The notes under the pieces: model-generated
Told to the model about the DNA's origin: nothing
The model's input: only the letters and a program-made list of their open reading frames with translations
Database searches by the model: none
Part shown: piece by piece, positions 47,379-61,492 of the stretch
Layout of the letters: each line of letters opens with the position of its first letter
Numbering within the stretch: the first letter of the stretch is position 1
From: Azadirachta indica
Lineage: Eukaryota > Streptophyta > Magnoliopsida > Sapindales > Meliaceae
Assembly (NCBI GenBank): GCA_022749755.1
Contig: CM040441.1
Coordinates: 1,096,179-1,160,178, forward strand
Length of the DNA: 64,000 bases
Direction of reading: 5' to 3'
Position numbers and translations under genes: made by a program

Positions 47379-50300
47379 TATCAGGTTTTCTATAATTTAT
47401 TCCACCTTATGTTGTATTTGAATGTGTCAATTCATATAGAAGCAATTGTTGTTGATTGAGTTTTTTAACTTGGTTCTTGCTTGCATGGTCAAAATGATAT
47501 TCTCAGCTTCGTCTAGTCAGCATCAGGTACTCCTGTCTTCTTAAATCTTTCTTTCTTGTTCTGCTTGTTTGCTGATAAATTTGGTTAGAATATGCATACT
47601 ATTTGGATTTTATTCTTGGAATTGAATTATAATATATTTTCTTCATTTCTACACTAAATAACTCTCATATTTAAAACTAGAACAATGGGTTGGTAAAATC
47701 TCCATGGCAAAGTATAGTAGAATTACAGATCTAATGAGTTTCATCAAAATTGTAGGTTTTGGAATTACTTTAATATAACTAATTATTTTGTGTTTTTATT
47801 GAAGTTAAATTTGAAGGATATTTTAATCTTTTTATTAAAAGTAGATGGTTAACTAACAATTTATAAAAGGTATGTTTAAATTTTTTTTTTTAAAAATTTT
47901 CTATTTATATGTGAGTTTTTTAATTCTTAGGAGAGGTATGGATTAATTCTCCCAAACCTAAGGTGCAGCGAGTTGTGTTATTTGTTCTAATACAAATTTT
48001 GTATTTGGTTTTAGTGAGCTTTTTTCTTCTGCTATGGTGGTTTTATTGAGCTTTTACTCTAACATACAATGGGAAAGAAATAGTCTGCCAGATGTAGGAA
48101 AAAATTTAATCAAACCTACCATGAGAAAGAAGTAATCTGCTGTATGCAGGAAAAGCCTGCATGCCTGCCTGCAGCATGCAGAGTTACAAGGCTGCCATCC
48201 TGCGGCATTCAGAGCTGCAGGGAGTTGTTTGATTTTGGTGCTATGTTAATGAGCACAAATCAATGAATAAACTTTCTTTTATATAGTCTTCTTTTATTTT
48301 TTTTTTGAAAATATAGTCTTTCTTTTGTTTGAAATACTTTTTACAAATAAAATCTATTACAGATTGAAAGCTACTTAATGAAATGATTTTTTGTGGCACC
48401 TTTTATAGATACAAGATACTCCCATATCAAAATGAGACTTGGATGTTGAGCTCACTTTTTACAATTAAGGCGAAGCGTCTTCAACACCTAAGTTAATAAA
48501 GTAAACAGTTTTATAGACACAGACGGAGGGTAAGTAGAAAGAATTTAAGACACACACTAATCTATACATAATCAAATTGATAAATATCACCCTGATTGAA
48601 GACCATGCCAAATAAAATTCACGTATGAAGGCTAGTAGGGCGCTGAAGTTTTTACCCCAAGTTTCTTGAGTGCTTCTGCAGAAACCCACTAAGAAAAAGC
48701 ATATAATTTCAATGTATGGGTAATTAGCGGATTCCCTGAAATATTATATTAATGTTTTATTTCAAAATAATAAAGAAAATGCAGAACATTAATACAACTC
48801 CTAACTACCAACTCCTAACTACCAACTCCCAACAACCAACAACTCACCATTAATATCTTTAATAGTAACAACAGAATTATAGTAATGATATGTGGCGTGG
48901 GCTGTGTTATTCCTATCCATTGTGTTTATTAGTTATTTGACATATTCCTTTGATTGTGTTACAGTTGAGATCCACAATCAGAAGGTGCATTTCATGCTCG
49001 GAAATGGAGACATTAGAAGAAAGGTCTGTATATCTTCTCGTGCTGCCGTTCTTTTTAAGGTTCAAGTGTTTGGAATTGAGTATTCGTAGGCCAAAGCTGT
49101 TATTGAAAACATATTTTGATGAGGCTGTTTTGGTGCAAGGTTGGTGGAGATAGAAGTGTAGAAGAATTGCTCAAAAATTATAGGAGTATGTAATGTTGTA
49201 CATGCTTTCAAGTCTGCAATGGATGAAGGAGTTATACCGGGTAAGCTTTTTATTTTGGAATTCTGTTTGGGTTCATGAATTGCAATGAATCTGCGTAGAT
49301 TAGTTTCCAATGAATTGGGAGATCTGGTTGGGTTTAACCTCTTAAGTATCTTAATCCTAATCATTGCTAATTCTTTCATTTTTACCTAAGTTTGCAGTTT
49401 TGTGATATCTCCTACTTAGTCTTCCTCGTATCTAACTAATTAATATTTAGGTAAATTAAAACTGATTATTTAATTTGTGTTGTGACTTTGCTACTGAAAT
49501 TTAGACCATCTCCCAATGCCTTTAAAGTCCTAGGCTTTTGATGGAACACAGACGGAATGAAAGGTGTATAATAATCATTTGAGTTTGATTAAAGGCGTCA
49601 AGCATAATGTTCCTTAGTTTAGCTTACCTATTATTTTTAGTATTATGTAATTTTCTTAGCGTATAATTAGCATAATTACCTTGCATTTTATATTGGAGTG
49701 GAGAGTAACGTTCCTTAGCGTATAATTTTCCTTCGCTTAGCTTGCATAGTGTTTTTATGGTTAACGTGTGTAAGGCTGTGGAGAATAATGTCCCTTTGGG
49801 TGGGTAGACTAAGATGTTTGGTTTTGAAATCTATCCGAGATATCTGCCAATGGACATAATTATTTGGTAAAGCCTATTGTAACTTTATCCTTTTAGCTGA
49901 GTGTACTTGAGTTAGAATTTTGAATGAGAAATTATTAAAAATCGTATGTGCGGAAGCTTGCAATTAGATAAATTTTGGATAGTAAATAATAAGAAAAAGA
50001 TAGAAACTAAATTTAAAACTCTTACATTAAAAATTGTACTTCATTATTTGCAATGTATGATCACAGATTTAAATACTTATGAATAAGTTAATCTAAATAG
50101 ATTTTAATTACTTTATATTCCAAATCAAGCGAATGAGTATGTAGAGAATAGTTAGAAAAGCAGTTCGCTTTTGCTTGGTAATAAATATTTAAATTTTTTA
50201 ATATTCATTATATAATTGCAAATATTTTTATTTATTTATCATTTTGATAGTTATAATTAAGTTTATCCAGATGTTTAAGAGTATGACATATTTCTCAATT

Positions 50301-53300
50301 TTCTTTTTCACACAATACATACGTACATATATATGTGTGTGTGTGTGTGTCGCTTTAAACTTGATACAACTTTTATTTTTAATTTTTATTACTACATTTT
50401 GTAAGATACAAATCGAATTATTATGTTATCTATTTATTTCGATCGAAATAGTGATAAGAAGACAACTTATAAGGTGCATGATAAGAATAATATTTTTATT
50501 TAGTATTTTAGAAATTTAAAATAATTATTTATTTAAAGTACGAAATTAAAATTATAATTTAGTTGAATTTAATTTTAATTTTGTTTATAATTATAAATTA
50601 TAATCACTTCTATGCACACCTAATGACGAATTATTTATGCCAAGCTCACATCCCATGAGGCTTACCAAATTCATTATTATGTAGATGGTAAGTCGGATGT
50701 AGATAATTTATCATTAAGTGTGTATGAAAGTTATTATATTTTATAATTACAAATATGATATAAAATTAAATTCAAATAAATTACAATTTTACTTTCTTAA
50801 TTTAAATAAATAAATATTTTAAAATTTTAAAATACTTAATAGATAATATTATTCCCTTGTGTATATTATCAGTTACTACTTTCTTCAAAAGTGTTAAATA
50901 TCGTGGCAATTTGATTTGTAATCTCTTTAATATCATACAAAAAGTAGTATTAAAACTTAAAAAAGAGAAGCTATATCAAGTCCATATATGCATACAAACA
51001 TACATATATATATATGTGTGTGTATGTATTATATATACTTCTTAATTGTTTGAAGAAAATTTTTGAAATGTTCAGTGTACTTTTAAGCTTTTGGACAAAC
51101 TTGATGATGTCTCCCCAGAATGACAAGCAAATAAAGTATATTTATAATTTAAAAATGAATCATAAGAAAATGTTAAAATACTTAAAATTAGTGGTGAACT
51201 GAGAAAGAGATAACTAGTGGGCCAAAATGTTTAAAAGATAAAGTTAGTTAGTTAATAGTTTTTAAAATAATTAATAAATTAACAGCAAATCAATAATTTT
51301 GTAAAGTTTTAAAGAGCAAACTATATATAAACTTAAAAAGTAGGTCAAAAATATAAATATTATAGTAAAATTTTTTGAAGAATTTGGGGCTTAAGGGACT
51401 AAGGTCTCCTCAGGCCTTAAGGGAGCTCTGTCTTTGTTTAAAGTGTTTATTACTAAGAGAGAGTGAACTGTTTTTCCAACTATTCTCCACATACTCGTTT
51501 ATATAATTTACAATGTTTATATGATTTACAATATTGTGTTATTATATCATATTATAATTTACAATCGTTCTAATCATGATTTATGAACTTGTGCGAGAAA
51601 CATGTTTGCAGTGGAAAAGGAAGCTCCATCTCAGAAACAGTGGTGGGGACATGAGTAGCTAGAGTAGTGTTCGTGACAACATTACATGCATGTGCATGTA
51701 ATCACAAGTGCATTGGTTGTAACAAGTAGTAAAGTGATAAGTAAGAATATCATTTCGTGATGACTAAATTTTTGAATTAAAACTAAGTAATATTGCTATA
51801 ACAACTTAATTTTATTTAGACAACCTAATTTTGCAAAGCAATTATGAGAATATAAAACATATATATAACACCCTAAACTAAGAAAAATGGAAACTTATAA
51901 TGAGAGCTCTAAAGTCTTGACTTCACTCAATGTTTCCCATGTTTCACGTGTTTAGTTATTGTTAATAAGTTACAATTCAATTTGCTAATCACGAGACTAG
52001 GATTAAGATTCTATGTATAGCTACACAACCCAATATTCCTATCTAACTTGATTAATTACACATTCATTAAACTTTACCCATATGTAATTACTAAGGAATT
52101 GATCACCTCCCAGTCTCACAATATCATAGATATTAATGTGATTTAAGTGTTTATTTCCTACAAATTCACAACAAACTAGATTGTGTTTGCCTAAACCAAT
52201 AAATGACTCAATCTTTCCTACGCATCAAATCATTAATCAAGAGGCAACTAATTTATCATACAACATATTGGAAGCATTTAGCATAGTGAAACATAAATGA
52301 ATTAAATTGTACTAACATTAACAAAATATTAAATAATCAAAACATGGTTCAAATAGAGCTACTTCAAGGCCCTAAATAATGAAATTAGTCTAACATAAGG
52401 AAATTTGTAGAAATTATCAGAAAAAAATTCATAGATGCAAACATAGTCTTAAACAATATTACATATTATAGATTTCAAGAGACAAAATAAAGAAGAGGAA
52501 AAATGAACGTTAAGAGATACTCTAAGACTCCAATTTTTCAAGAGTTCACCATGAATGTTCAAGAAATTGATGATCATCAAGTCTCTATTTCTAGAAGGTT
52601 AGCTCCTTTCTCTCCTCCTTGTGTTTCTCTAACTAAAATCTCTCTTTTATACTAGAGATGACCGTTGAAGTAGAAAACATGAAACTCTGCAATTTTAGCC
52701 AAATTTGGCCATCTAATTGATCTTACAATTGGAAAAAACTTTGAGACATCATTCAACTCACAAGGGAAACAAGCGCACAGCTTAAGAGGCATGGGCATGC
52801 GTGGAATTGCGCATGCGTGCCACATTCTCGACCTTGAGGGGTTGAAAAGATGAGCTTTTTGGCAACTATGTGCTTGGCATGGCAAGGCTGCGCCATGCTT
52901 TCTGCCTTATGGATTAGGTAATATATGGTTGAAAGCTCTGAATGTGTAGTTTTCAACACAATAAATGAAAGGTGATTTGAAGTTGTGTAAAAGAAGTTTT
53001 GATCATTTTAGTAGCCTACACTCAGCATGTCAACTTTCTGCTCCTTTAGCCTAATTTGTACCAACTTCTCGTCAATTCCACTTTTCTTGCTTCCCTACAC
53101 ACAACACATAAATTCATCAATCTTATAGTTCTTTTTCGAAGTACTTAAGCTCAAAAGAAGTTAGTTCATAAGTAAAATACTCACTCATCAAGTATCTAGC
53201 TAACTTTAACAAAAGGAAGGTAACTGCAAGGTGTTATAGTGTAATATACCTACAAAAAAATAACAAGTCAATGGGTACTGGTTGTGTAACCAGCGAATAC

Positions 53301-53925
53301 CCTCTAATAATAAGCGTGTTTTATAGTCGTAAATTAAATACTCTTAGCATAATATTTTGATAGCATTATAATATTTTATTAGCTTTTATTTGTGTTTTGT
53401 ACTTATTTTGTAGAAACAAGGATTGGTGAAGCCTTCAAGTTGATTTCAAAAAATTGTAAAGAAAAATGGCGCATATAAATATATGATGTTAAGGTTAAAT
53501 TAAGAAGTGAGTTGTTTTTGTGCAACACTAGTTTTGGAGATTGAAGACAAGGTAAAGAAAGCTTGGTGTAGAGAAGTAGAAAATTTGAAAACTGATTCGA
53601 CTCCATTACTAATTCATTCTTTTCTATTCTCTTTAATGCTTAAGACTATGTTTATTATTTACTTTATATCTAGCTTGAACTAACTTCCCTTTTTCTAGGA
53701 CTAAGATGTAGTTTAACCATGAAGTTTTGATGCATAATTTTCTTTGTTAATTGATGGTTTATTTTCATTTATGATTGAATATTCTTCACAATTCTTAGTG
53801 CTTCTAGGATGTGCCAAGATATCGATTCCTTACTCAAATGAGTCAAATATGCAACCCACAATGCTAAACTACAAAACAGAGTTATTGTAAATGCCAATTC
53901 TGAATGTGCTGAGAATTTTAATGGT
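47379..53925. other. Long AT-rich stretch without a recognised gene
   Basis: Several microsatellites occur: TATATGTGTGTGTGTG near 50328-50350 and TATATATATGTGTG near 51003-51025. A GC-richer patch with repeated CTGCCTGCAGCATGCAG-like words lies near 48140-48230. Weak chaperonin-like words at 48960-49240 were judged insufficient. Nothing else was identified. Confidence 0.5.
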
Positions 53926-53929
53926 CAAT

Positions 53930-54220
53930 CACACAATCTACAATAAAAAAACTATGTTTGTGGAATCTCCATGTAAAATTTGAGCCAAAATAGAATTAAA
54001 ATCGCCACCCGATTGTCAGTTTGATAAAGACTGTGTAGGACCAAAATTTTTTAGAAAATATTTTTTTTTCTGCTCACGATTACACTATCTTCACGCATAC
54101 AGACACCTATTACAGCCACAGAAACAAACTTAAAAAAAAAAATTGTCATTAATCATGTGGTATTACAAGTTTAGGCCATTCTCCAAATAGGAGTGAAATC
54201 TAACCTAATATTTATTAGCT
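53930..54220 (-). mobile_element. Diverged Copia LTR fragment
   Basis: It resembles part of the minus-strand Copia LTR at 56225-56510: a TGTGTGTAGAATCT-like word, AAATTTGAGC, AATCGCCACC, GATTGT, GATAAA and GTGTAGGA, then CCAAATAGGAGTGAAATCTAAC in order. It is more diverged than any of the block C LTRs, so it is an independent older insertion or a solo-LTR remnant of the same family. Confidence 0.65.
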
Positions 54221-54504
54221 CCTAAAACTAAACACAATACTCTATATATATATGCCCATCAATTGCTATTGTAAACCAAGATTGGTGAAATACAAATTAT
54301 TCTTATTACCTTGCATTACTTTTGTCATTTCGCACTCTTTTTGCTTACGTTGCCTACCTCTGCCTTATGGAAAACCTCTCTGTAGCTGCGAACTAGCTTA
54401 GCCCATTCCATACGAAATTGGTAAATTACAACATCTTACAAAGACATATTTTCGGGAGTGCTAGTCATAAAAACATCATTAAGTTATTAGGGGGTTTTGT
54501 TCAA

Positions 54505-54740
54505 ATCATGAGACTAGTCTTTTGAAAGTTGATGTGTACAACTTTGCTATAGTTTTGGTGGAATTAATTACTTGCAAGAAAGCAGTTGGAGAATTTGGTG
54601 ATTGTGTGTACATTGTTCAGTGGGTTAAAAAAATGACAGACTCTAATAAGGAGAAAGTTATAAAATACTAGATGCACGACTTTTCTTATCAGTTTCTCCC
54701 TGTGAGGTTAAACATGTGTTCAACGTATATTTATTATTAT
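54505..54740 (+). pseudogene. BAM/CLAVATA1-like kinase fragment 2
   Basis: Reads [20 protein letters not shown], then [20 protein letters not shown] and [11 protein letters not shown] before a stop. It corresponds to kinase subdomain IX onward (DVYSFGVVLLEL ... [14 protein letters not shown] in active relatives). It covers precisely the part missing between the two pieces at 26612-27362 and overlaps the second. It carries no catalytic motif. Confidence 0.82.
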
Positions 54741-55819
54741 TCTTATAATATTTTTTATTATGTATAAAATATTTTTTATATTAAATCTCTATATTAATTT
54801 TGAAAAATTATTGATGTTATTAATTTATACATACTTTCATTTTTTTAATAAAAAATGACTGCATAGCTGGAAAAAAAAAACAAAGAACATAATCAAGAAA
54901 TCAGTCTAAGTGGCCATGTTCTTTATTCTCCTATATAAAAATTTAATTTATAATATACAAATTAATAGTCTAGTGTACTTTAACTAATTTTATAGTTAAA
55001 GGTATAATTTACTATTTTTGTAATTTTATGGATATTTTTATGTTCTTTCATATTCATCTTTTTTCTTTCTACTTTTTAATTCTTAAAGTATGAAATATGT
55101 TGATCTTTTTAATACTAAAATTTTAATTGTCTAAATTTTATTTTATCCAAAACAAATATAAAGAATTTCTTTCCCTTTTTAATTCCTTGTTTTGACCAAG
55201 CAAAGGAATACTTTTCTCCGAACTTATCCTTTCCTTAATCCTTTTCTTTCACCTTTTCCTTTCATCATTTTTTTTTTTTTTTTGGAATCAAGAATAGCCT
55301 AAGAAAGTTGGGGTGAGTGTTCATGAATAAGTTTTTTATATAATTGCTTTAAAAGGGGAAAATGCTTTAGACCCCCCTCAATTTTGATCTAATTACCCAT
55401 TGCTTGTTAGACGTTTGAAAAGTATTCTATTAACTCCTACTATCAATTAAAATAACAGAAATATAATTTATAGAACGGTCCAATTTTCTTTTCATGTAAT
55501 TAAACTTAAAATTGAGTATTACATTAAATAATAATAACGTTTGTACATATATTAATTTAATCTTAATATTTTTTTATTTTTTCAATATCATCATTTTTTT
55601 ATTTTTTTTATTTTCTTTCTCCCTCAGTCTCTCTTCACTTTCTTGGTAAGCAACACCCTTCTTTGCCATGAAATCATTCTTCAAGAAAGACGACGAATCC
55701 ATGACTATGGGCTAAGGATGCGAATGACATGGTGGTGAAGTGGGCGTATTTTTAAGAGTGTTGGGCCCGTGCGCGGCAATGAAGAGGGTGGGGTCGTGAA
55801 GATGGGTGTAGATAAAGAA

Positions 55820-58810
55820 GTAGTTGTTAGGAAGAAACAAGAGAAAGTAGTACAAATTTAATTCTTTTCACTTACTTGAACCAAGATGAAGTAATCAAAT
55901 AGATCAAAACAATAAAAACAGTAAGAATAATCAAGTTAAAGAAAACAAAAGAGATGCCAAATTTACGTGAAAAAATCTCCCCCTCAATGTGAGTGAGAGT
56001 AGAAAAAATTTTCACTATCACCAAACAAGAAGTATTAGAGTCTTTTTTTAAGATTACAGTCTTAAAAACAAATAAGAACTCAATCACAAAGTGAGAGAAA
56101 AAAAAAAATCTCACCAAATACACTAATAGATAAACACCAAAGTGAAAGAGCCAAAATAAGACTGCAGAAAAATTCTGAAAATCAGAGCTGCTATAAACAT
56201 GAATTTTGGACATCCTAAATAGCTCTGATAGTCAATCACACCATCCAGAATCAAGAATTATGTGTGTAGAATCTTTATATAAAATTTGAGCTAAAACGAG
56301 TTGAAATCGCCACCTGATTGTTAACTTGATGAAAACTACGCTGGATTAAAATTTTCGGGAAAAGTGCCGTCTTTCTGTCTTATGGCTTGCACTACTCTTC
56401 TCATACACACACCTTATATAGCCACAAAACAAAGCTAAAAAATCCCTTTAACCATGTAGGCTTTAAAATTGGGCTTTCTCTAAATAGGACTGAAGCCCAA
56501 CCCAACAAAACTCCCTCTCACAACTATTTGGAGAAATCCATCATTCCAGCGATCAAACGGCAAGTCTCAAGTTTGTCCCCCGTTAATAACTTTGTCAATA
56601 TATCAACACCATCAACTGACATGATTTTCATAGGACCACAAGCATCGGAATGCACTAAATCAAGTACCTTAGGTCTTCGAGTCTGTAAATAGCTCTTGAC
56701 GGAAACTCTGCGCTATTTTCCTTCTAAATAATGCATACACTTCTTCAAGTGCACTTTCTTCACCCCAGGTGTCACATTCTTCTTAGCTAGCTTAGTTATC
56801 CCCTTCTCACTCATATGACATAACCGCTTATGCTATAACTCAATTCTATCTTCTAACTCAGATGCGTGCACAACATCTTTAGCAATTTTAGCTTGAATAA
56901 GGTATAAAGAGGAATACTTCTTACCACTAGCCATAACCATAGCACCTTTAGTGAGCTTCCAACTGTCTCCTGAAAAATTGTTGTCATAGCCAGCATCACA
57001 AAGCTTACCAACAGAAAGAGGATTAAGTCGAACATCTAGAAATGCTTGACATACCTGAGAACTAACATGGAACCATTAGCAATCTTCAAGCAAACATCTC
57101 CAAAATCACTAGCTGTATAGAAGGAGAAAAATCCCTTATATCTGTAATATAAACAGAGGCACTACTATCTATCACCCAACTAGTCTCATTATGAGCAAGA
57201 TTGATTACATCATATTCTTGAATAGTCAAAATATCTTCAGGAGTAACATTAACTCTATCATCATCACTATTATAGTCGGTCTTCTTTTCTTTCTGTTTGC
57301 TCTCCTTATTCTCTCTTTTTCATTTGTAGCAATATTTCTTGACATGTCCTTTCTTACCACAATGGTGACACTCAAGATTTTTATACCCCTTTCTTGACTT
57401 GCTTCTACTATGCTCTTTGTTACTGAAATCCCAGCTCTTGCTTCTCCCCCTAAAATCTGAAACTAAAGCTTCTGACTATAAAGAGTAACCCTGTGTTTTC
57501 ATTCTCATCTCTTCATTCAAGATACTATTTTTAGCAAACTCCATGGAGATAATACCATCTGGTGCAGAATTAGATAATGACACCCTAAATATCTCCCATG
57601 AGTCTAGTAAGGTATCAAAAAGCCATAAACCATGAATTTCATCCTCAAAAGTGATTCCCATAGCAGTAAGCTGATTAATAATATCATAGAATATATTCAA
57701 GTGATCAGTCACCAAAGTTCCATCTCTATCTTAAGGCCATCATCTGCTTTATCAAAAACAACTTGTTATTTCCTGTTTTCCTAGCATACAAGTATTCCAA
57801 TTTGTTCCAAAGCATCTGAGCATTTTTCTCCCCACTTATATGGTTTAACACATTATCATCAACCCACTGCCTAATGTATCCACAAACCTATCAATGCATT
57901 AAAGCCCATTCTTCATTTGTTTTATGATCAGGTTTTTCACTGGCAAACACTAGTAGATAATAATCTTTGACATAAAGTAAATCTTTCATCTTACCTTTCC
58001 AAAGTGCATAATTAGAAGCATTCAAATTCACCATTCTACTTGCATTAACCTCCGTTGTTCAAAACAAAACAATAATTCACTAACTAAACCCTATTTTGAT
58101 ACCACTTTGTTAGGAAGAAATAAGAGAGACTAATACAAATTTAATTCTTCCTGCTTACTTGAACCAAGATGAACTAATCAAGTAGATCAAAATAATAAAA
58201 ATTGTAAGAATAATCAAGTTAAAAAAAAAACACAAGAGACACTCAATTTACGTGGAAAAAACTCCCCCTCAATGTGAGTGAAAGTAAAAAACTACGGTCG
58301 AAAAAATTTTCACTATCACCAAATAAGAAATATCAGAGTTTTCTTCTAAGATTATAGTTTTAGAAACAAATAAGAACTCAATCACAAAGTGAGAGCAAAA
58401 AAAAACCTTACCGAATACACCAATAAATGAACGCCAAAGTGAAAGAGCTAAAATAAGATTACAGAAAAATTTTGAAAATTAGAGTTGCTGTAAACGTAAA
58501 TTTTGGACATCCTAAAGAGCTTTGATGGTCAATCACACCGTCCAGAATCAAGAACTATGTGTGTAGAATCTCTACGTAAAATTTGAGCTAAAACGAAGTT
58601 CATATCGCCACTCGATTGTTAGTTTGATGAAAACTATGTAGGACTAAAATTTTCTGGTAAAGTGCAATCTTTCTGTCTTATGGCTTGCACTACTCTTCTC
58701 ACACACACACCTTATATAGTCACAAAAAAAAGTTAAAAAATCCTTTTAACCATGTGTGCTTCAAAATTGGGTTTTATCTAAATAGGAGTAAAACCCAACC
58801 CAACAGTAGT
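55820..58810 (-). mobile_element. Internally deleted Copia element, right copy
   Basis: LTRs at 55825-56507 and 58108-58805, flanked by GTAGT at 55820-55824 and 58806-58810. This is the complement of the ACTAC flanking the middle copy, and the surrounding sequence is the same. The two elements are therefore one insertion later duplicated with block C. The interior is about 1.6 kb with the same deletions. Confidence 0.93.
56515..58035 (-). pseudogene. Copia gag-protease-integrase remnant, right copy
   Basis: Minus-strand counterpart of 32246-33815. The gag frame is broken at about 57730 by a two-base loss relative to the middle copy. The zinc knuckle is intact (CHHCGKKGHVKKYC, about 57329-57371). 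The protease site is WVIDSSAS, again with Ser for the Gly of the DSG motif. The stop before SEALVS matches the middle copy, so it was present before duplication. No integrase core, RT or RNase H. Confidence 0.88.
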
Positions 58811-60479
58811 GGTGGTAGGAAGGGATTGAGGGGAAGATGAAACAGCGGAAAATTTTGAAGATTTTTGTTTACAGAGGAAAAGGATTGACAAATCTTGATG
58901 GGTGAAAAATTGAATTTTGGTTGAAGAGAAAGAAGAATTTGTGAAATTATGATTTTGGGCAAAATTTGCAATCTTGAAATGAAATATTTTCTTTTAATTT
59001 ATTATCTTTAGTTGTTGAATAATCAAACCTGCTATTTCTTTTTGTTCGTTCCTTCGTTGATTGGCAGCCATGGAGTTGGAGAAGTCCTTGATAAATAGCG
59101 GCTTAGTGCTAGTTGAAGAAGTGATGTGAATTTAAGGAAAGAAATGCATGCAAAAGGAGATAATAGCATAAAAAAGTAGAGAAACCGAGGAAGAGGAGGG
59201 TGAAGCTAAGATGTTGAAAACAAAATGTACGGTAGATATAATCGGAAATAGAAAATTGAAGAATGAGTTTGTTCTATGAGAGAGATGAAGGGTGTTTGGA
59301 TTAGAGCATATGCACCTGAAAACAAAAAAAAAAGTAAGCAAAAGAGGAGAGAGTGAAAAATGGTATAAGGAAGAAATGTTGCAGCCAATCAAATGCCATG
59401 TGTTAGGATAATTATCGTTTAATTTAATTTAAATATCATTTAATTATATTATTTAGTTTTGTAACTACAATTTAATTTTTGTTTAAACACAATAAATTAT
59501 TATTTAATTATGAAACTATTATTTAATTCCTGTCAAAGTAAAAAATATATATATTTTTTATGTCTAAACCAATTTATTTTCCCATCAAACTAATCAATTA
59601 GTCTTTCATTTCATATCAAAATTAAAAAATTATTATTTTGAGCACACAAATTGACAAATATGCTACACATAGTCTGATCCTATGGGACTCATTTATTTTT
59701 AAATTTATGTCAAGGTTAAATTTTGTATTATTTTTCTTTAATCTTATACCACATGAAGACGTAACAAAATATTTTTTAAACCTTTTGGTGACGAGTAATT
59801 AGGTTAAACTTGAGAGAATTTTAGGGCATTTTTCCTTTTCAAAAACTGTTTTTTAAGTTTAGAATGATTAATGACTTTGACCTTTCTCAATGAACATTTT
59901 AAGTTAAAATGAATGTTTCTCATTACTAAATTTTAAATAAAAATTTTCAGTAATTATCTATGCAATTCAATAGTAGATATATTACTAAATTGTCAATGTC
60001 AAATATTACCTTTTAATTTTAGACTTCGACTATTAATTATAATTAAATACAAATCTTATTTCAATATTAGTTTTGTAATATATGACATTTTCAATGTCAC
60101 CGAAAGTGCTGTGACTATATACCCTTATTTGCTAAAGGAAATATCAAATATATCCCTTCATTTTACAACACAAATTAAAAACTTTAAACATTATTTGCTT
60201 GACTGTACATATTGAACTGAATAAATTTTTAATAATATTTTATTATATTAATGTTTTTGCAATTAAGCTTATTAATACATTATTTCAAATATTTAACACT
60301 AGTATTGTGATTAAGATGTGACAATCTTATTTTTTTGGTTTCAAAATGCATATGCCAAATTAGGAGAACCATAGCTTGTAAAGTCAATCTCACTGCAGTA
60401 GTGTTTAATAAGTTACAAAGGTATAGAGCTTTTAATGTAGTCCAATTACTTTCTCGCTAGTGATATAAGATGTAATATT

Positions 60480-60830
60480 AAGGGTTTGTTTAGTATATCC
60501 TTTTAAGTAGAAGTTTTGAGACTAGACATTTTATTAATAGAATTTTTATAAGTAGATTTTTTAATAAAAAAAATTTATTAATTGTTTAATTATTATAAAA
60601 AATTTTTGAAAAAAATTGAGTAATTACTATAAAATTTTAATACTTTACTTTAAAGAAATAACATAAAAAATTTTTTCAATAAAATAAAAATATTTTAAAT
60701 AATTTCACGTTTCGAAAAAGGTCAAAAAAACTCTATTGTTAAAAACCTAAATTTTAAATTTCTTCTAATAAAAGAAAATTGACCTTTTCAATTTTTAAAA
60801 TCCTTTGTCTAGTACCAACCAAATAACTTC
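60480..60830 (-). mobile_element. MITE-like dispersed repeat, block C right copy
   Basis: Inverted copy of 5665-5995, duplicated with block C. One end reads GGGTTTGTTTAGTATATCC and the other TAGTACCAACCAAATAACTT. These are weakly matching inverted termini, as in small non-autonomous DNA transposons. Confidence 0.5.
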
Positions 60831-61492
60831 TAAATAATCAATTAAGAAATTTATATCCTTCAACTATATATGTAAAGGTAATACAAAGAAATGAAGTAAT
60901 ATATAACATAAAAATTAAAAATTTTAATGCAAAATTTCATTAAATTTACAAATTGAAGTATTAAATTTAAACAAAAAATATAAAATATGAAATATAAAAG
61001 TAAAAATGTGTATAACAAGAAATTTAACATATTTTAGCCAATTATATTTATCAATAAATATTTTACACTCTTTTGATTGACCTAGAAAAACACTGTCAAA
61101 TATTATGAGTTTTTTCAAGAGCATGTACAGTAAAAAATAATAACACTGAAGAAAAAAAGAACAGAGCAATGACGTATATAACTATTAAAATTCTTATATT
61201 AACCGTTCACATTTGAACTAGGGAAGCTGCGGTGGGTGGAGATATGATAAGTTTGATAACTTCTCTCTCAATGTGACTTTTTAAGCCGAAGTGAACAATT
61301 TTCTTTTTAACGTAATTTTGAATACAAATTTTCATTCATTAATCTATGCAATTTAATAGTGAATATAATCACTAAATTATCAACATCAAAAGTCACCTAA
61401 TTTTAGATCTCGATTGTTAAATTATAAATAAATACAAATCTTATTGCATTTTATTTTTGTAATATTATGTTGTTTCCTTGTATATCTCACAC

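Larger units (their letters stand above)
55340..61492 (-). repeat. Duplicated block C, right copy
   Basis: Inverted relative to the left and middle copies and the most complete at its outer end. It contains the Copia insertion (55820-58810), the leader-like stretch (about 58811-59400) and the MITE-like repeat (about 60480-60830). It ends at about 61492, at the point where the LRR-kinase relic is cut off. Confidence 0.9.

Noticed and set aside
48960..49240. Chaperonin-60-like words (AVLFKVQ, VHAFKSAMDEGVIPG)
   Set aside because: Short matches in different frames with unrelated sequence between. A profile search would be needed; not enough to call.
52652..52959. 77- and 68-codon minus-strand frames
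   Set aside because: Overlapping frames in a locally GC-richer patch with no domain or repeat support.
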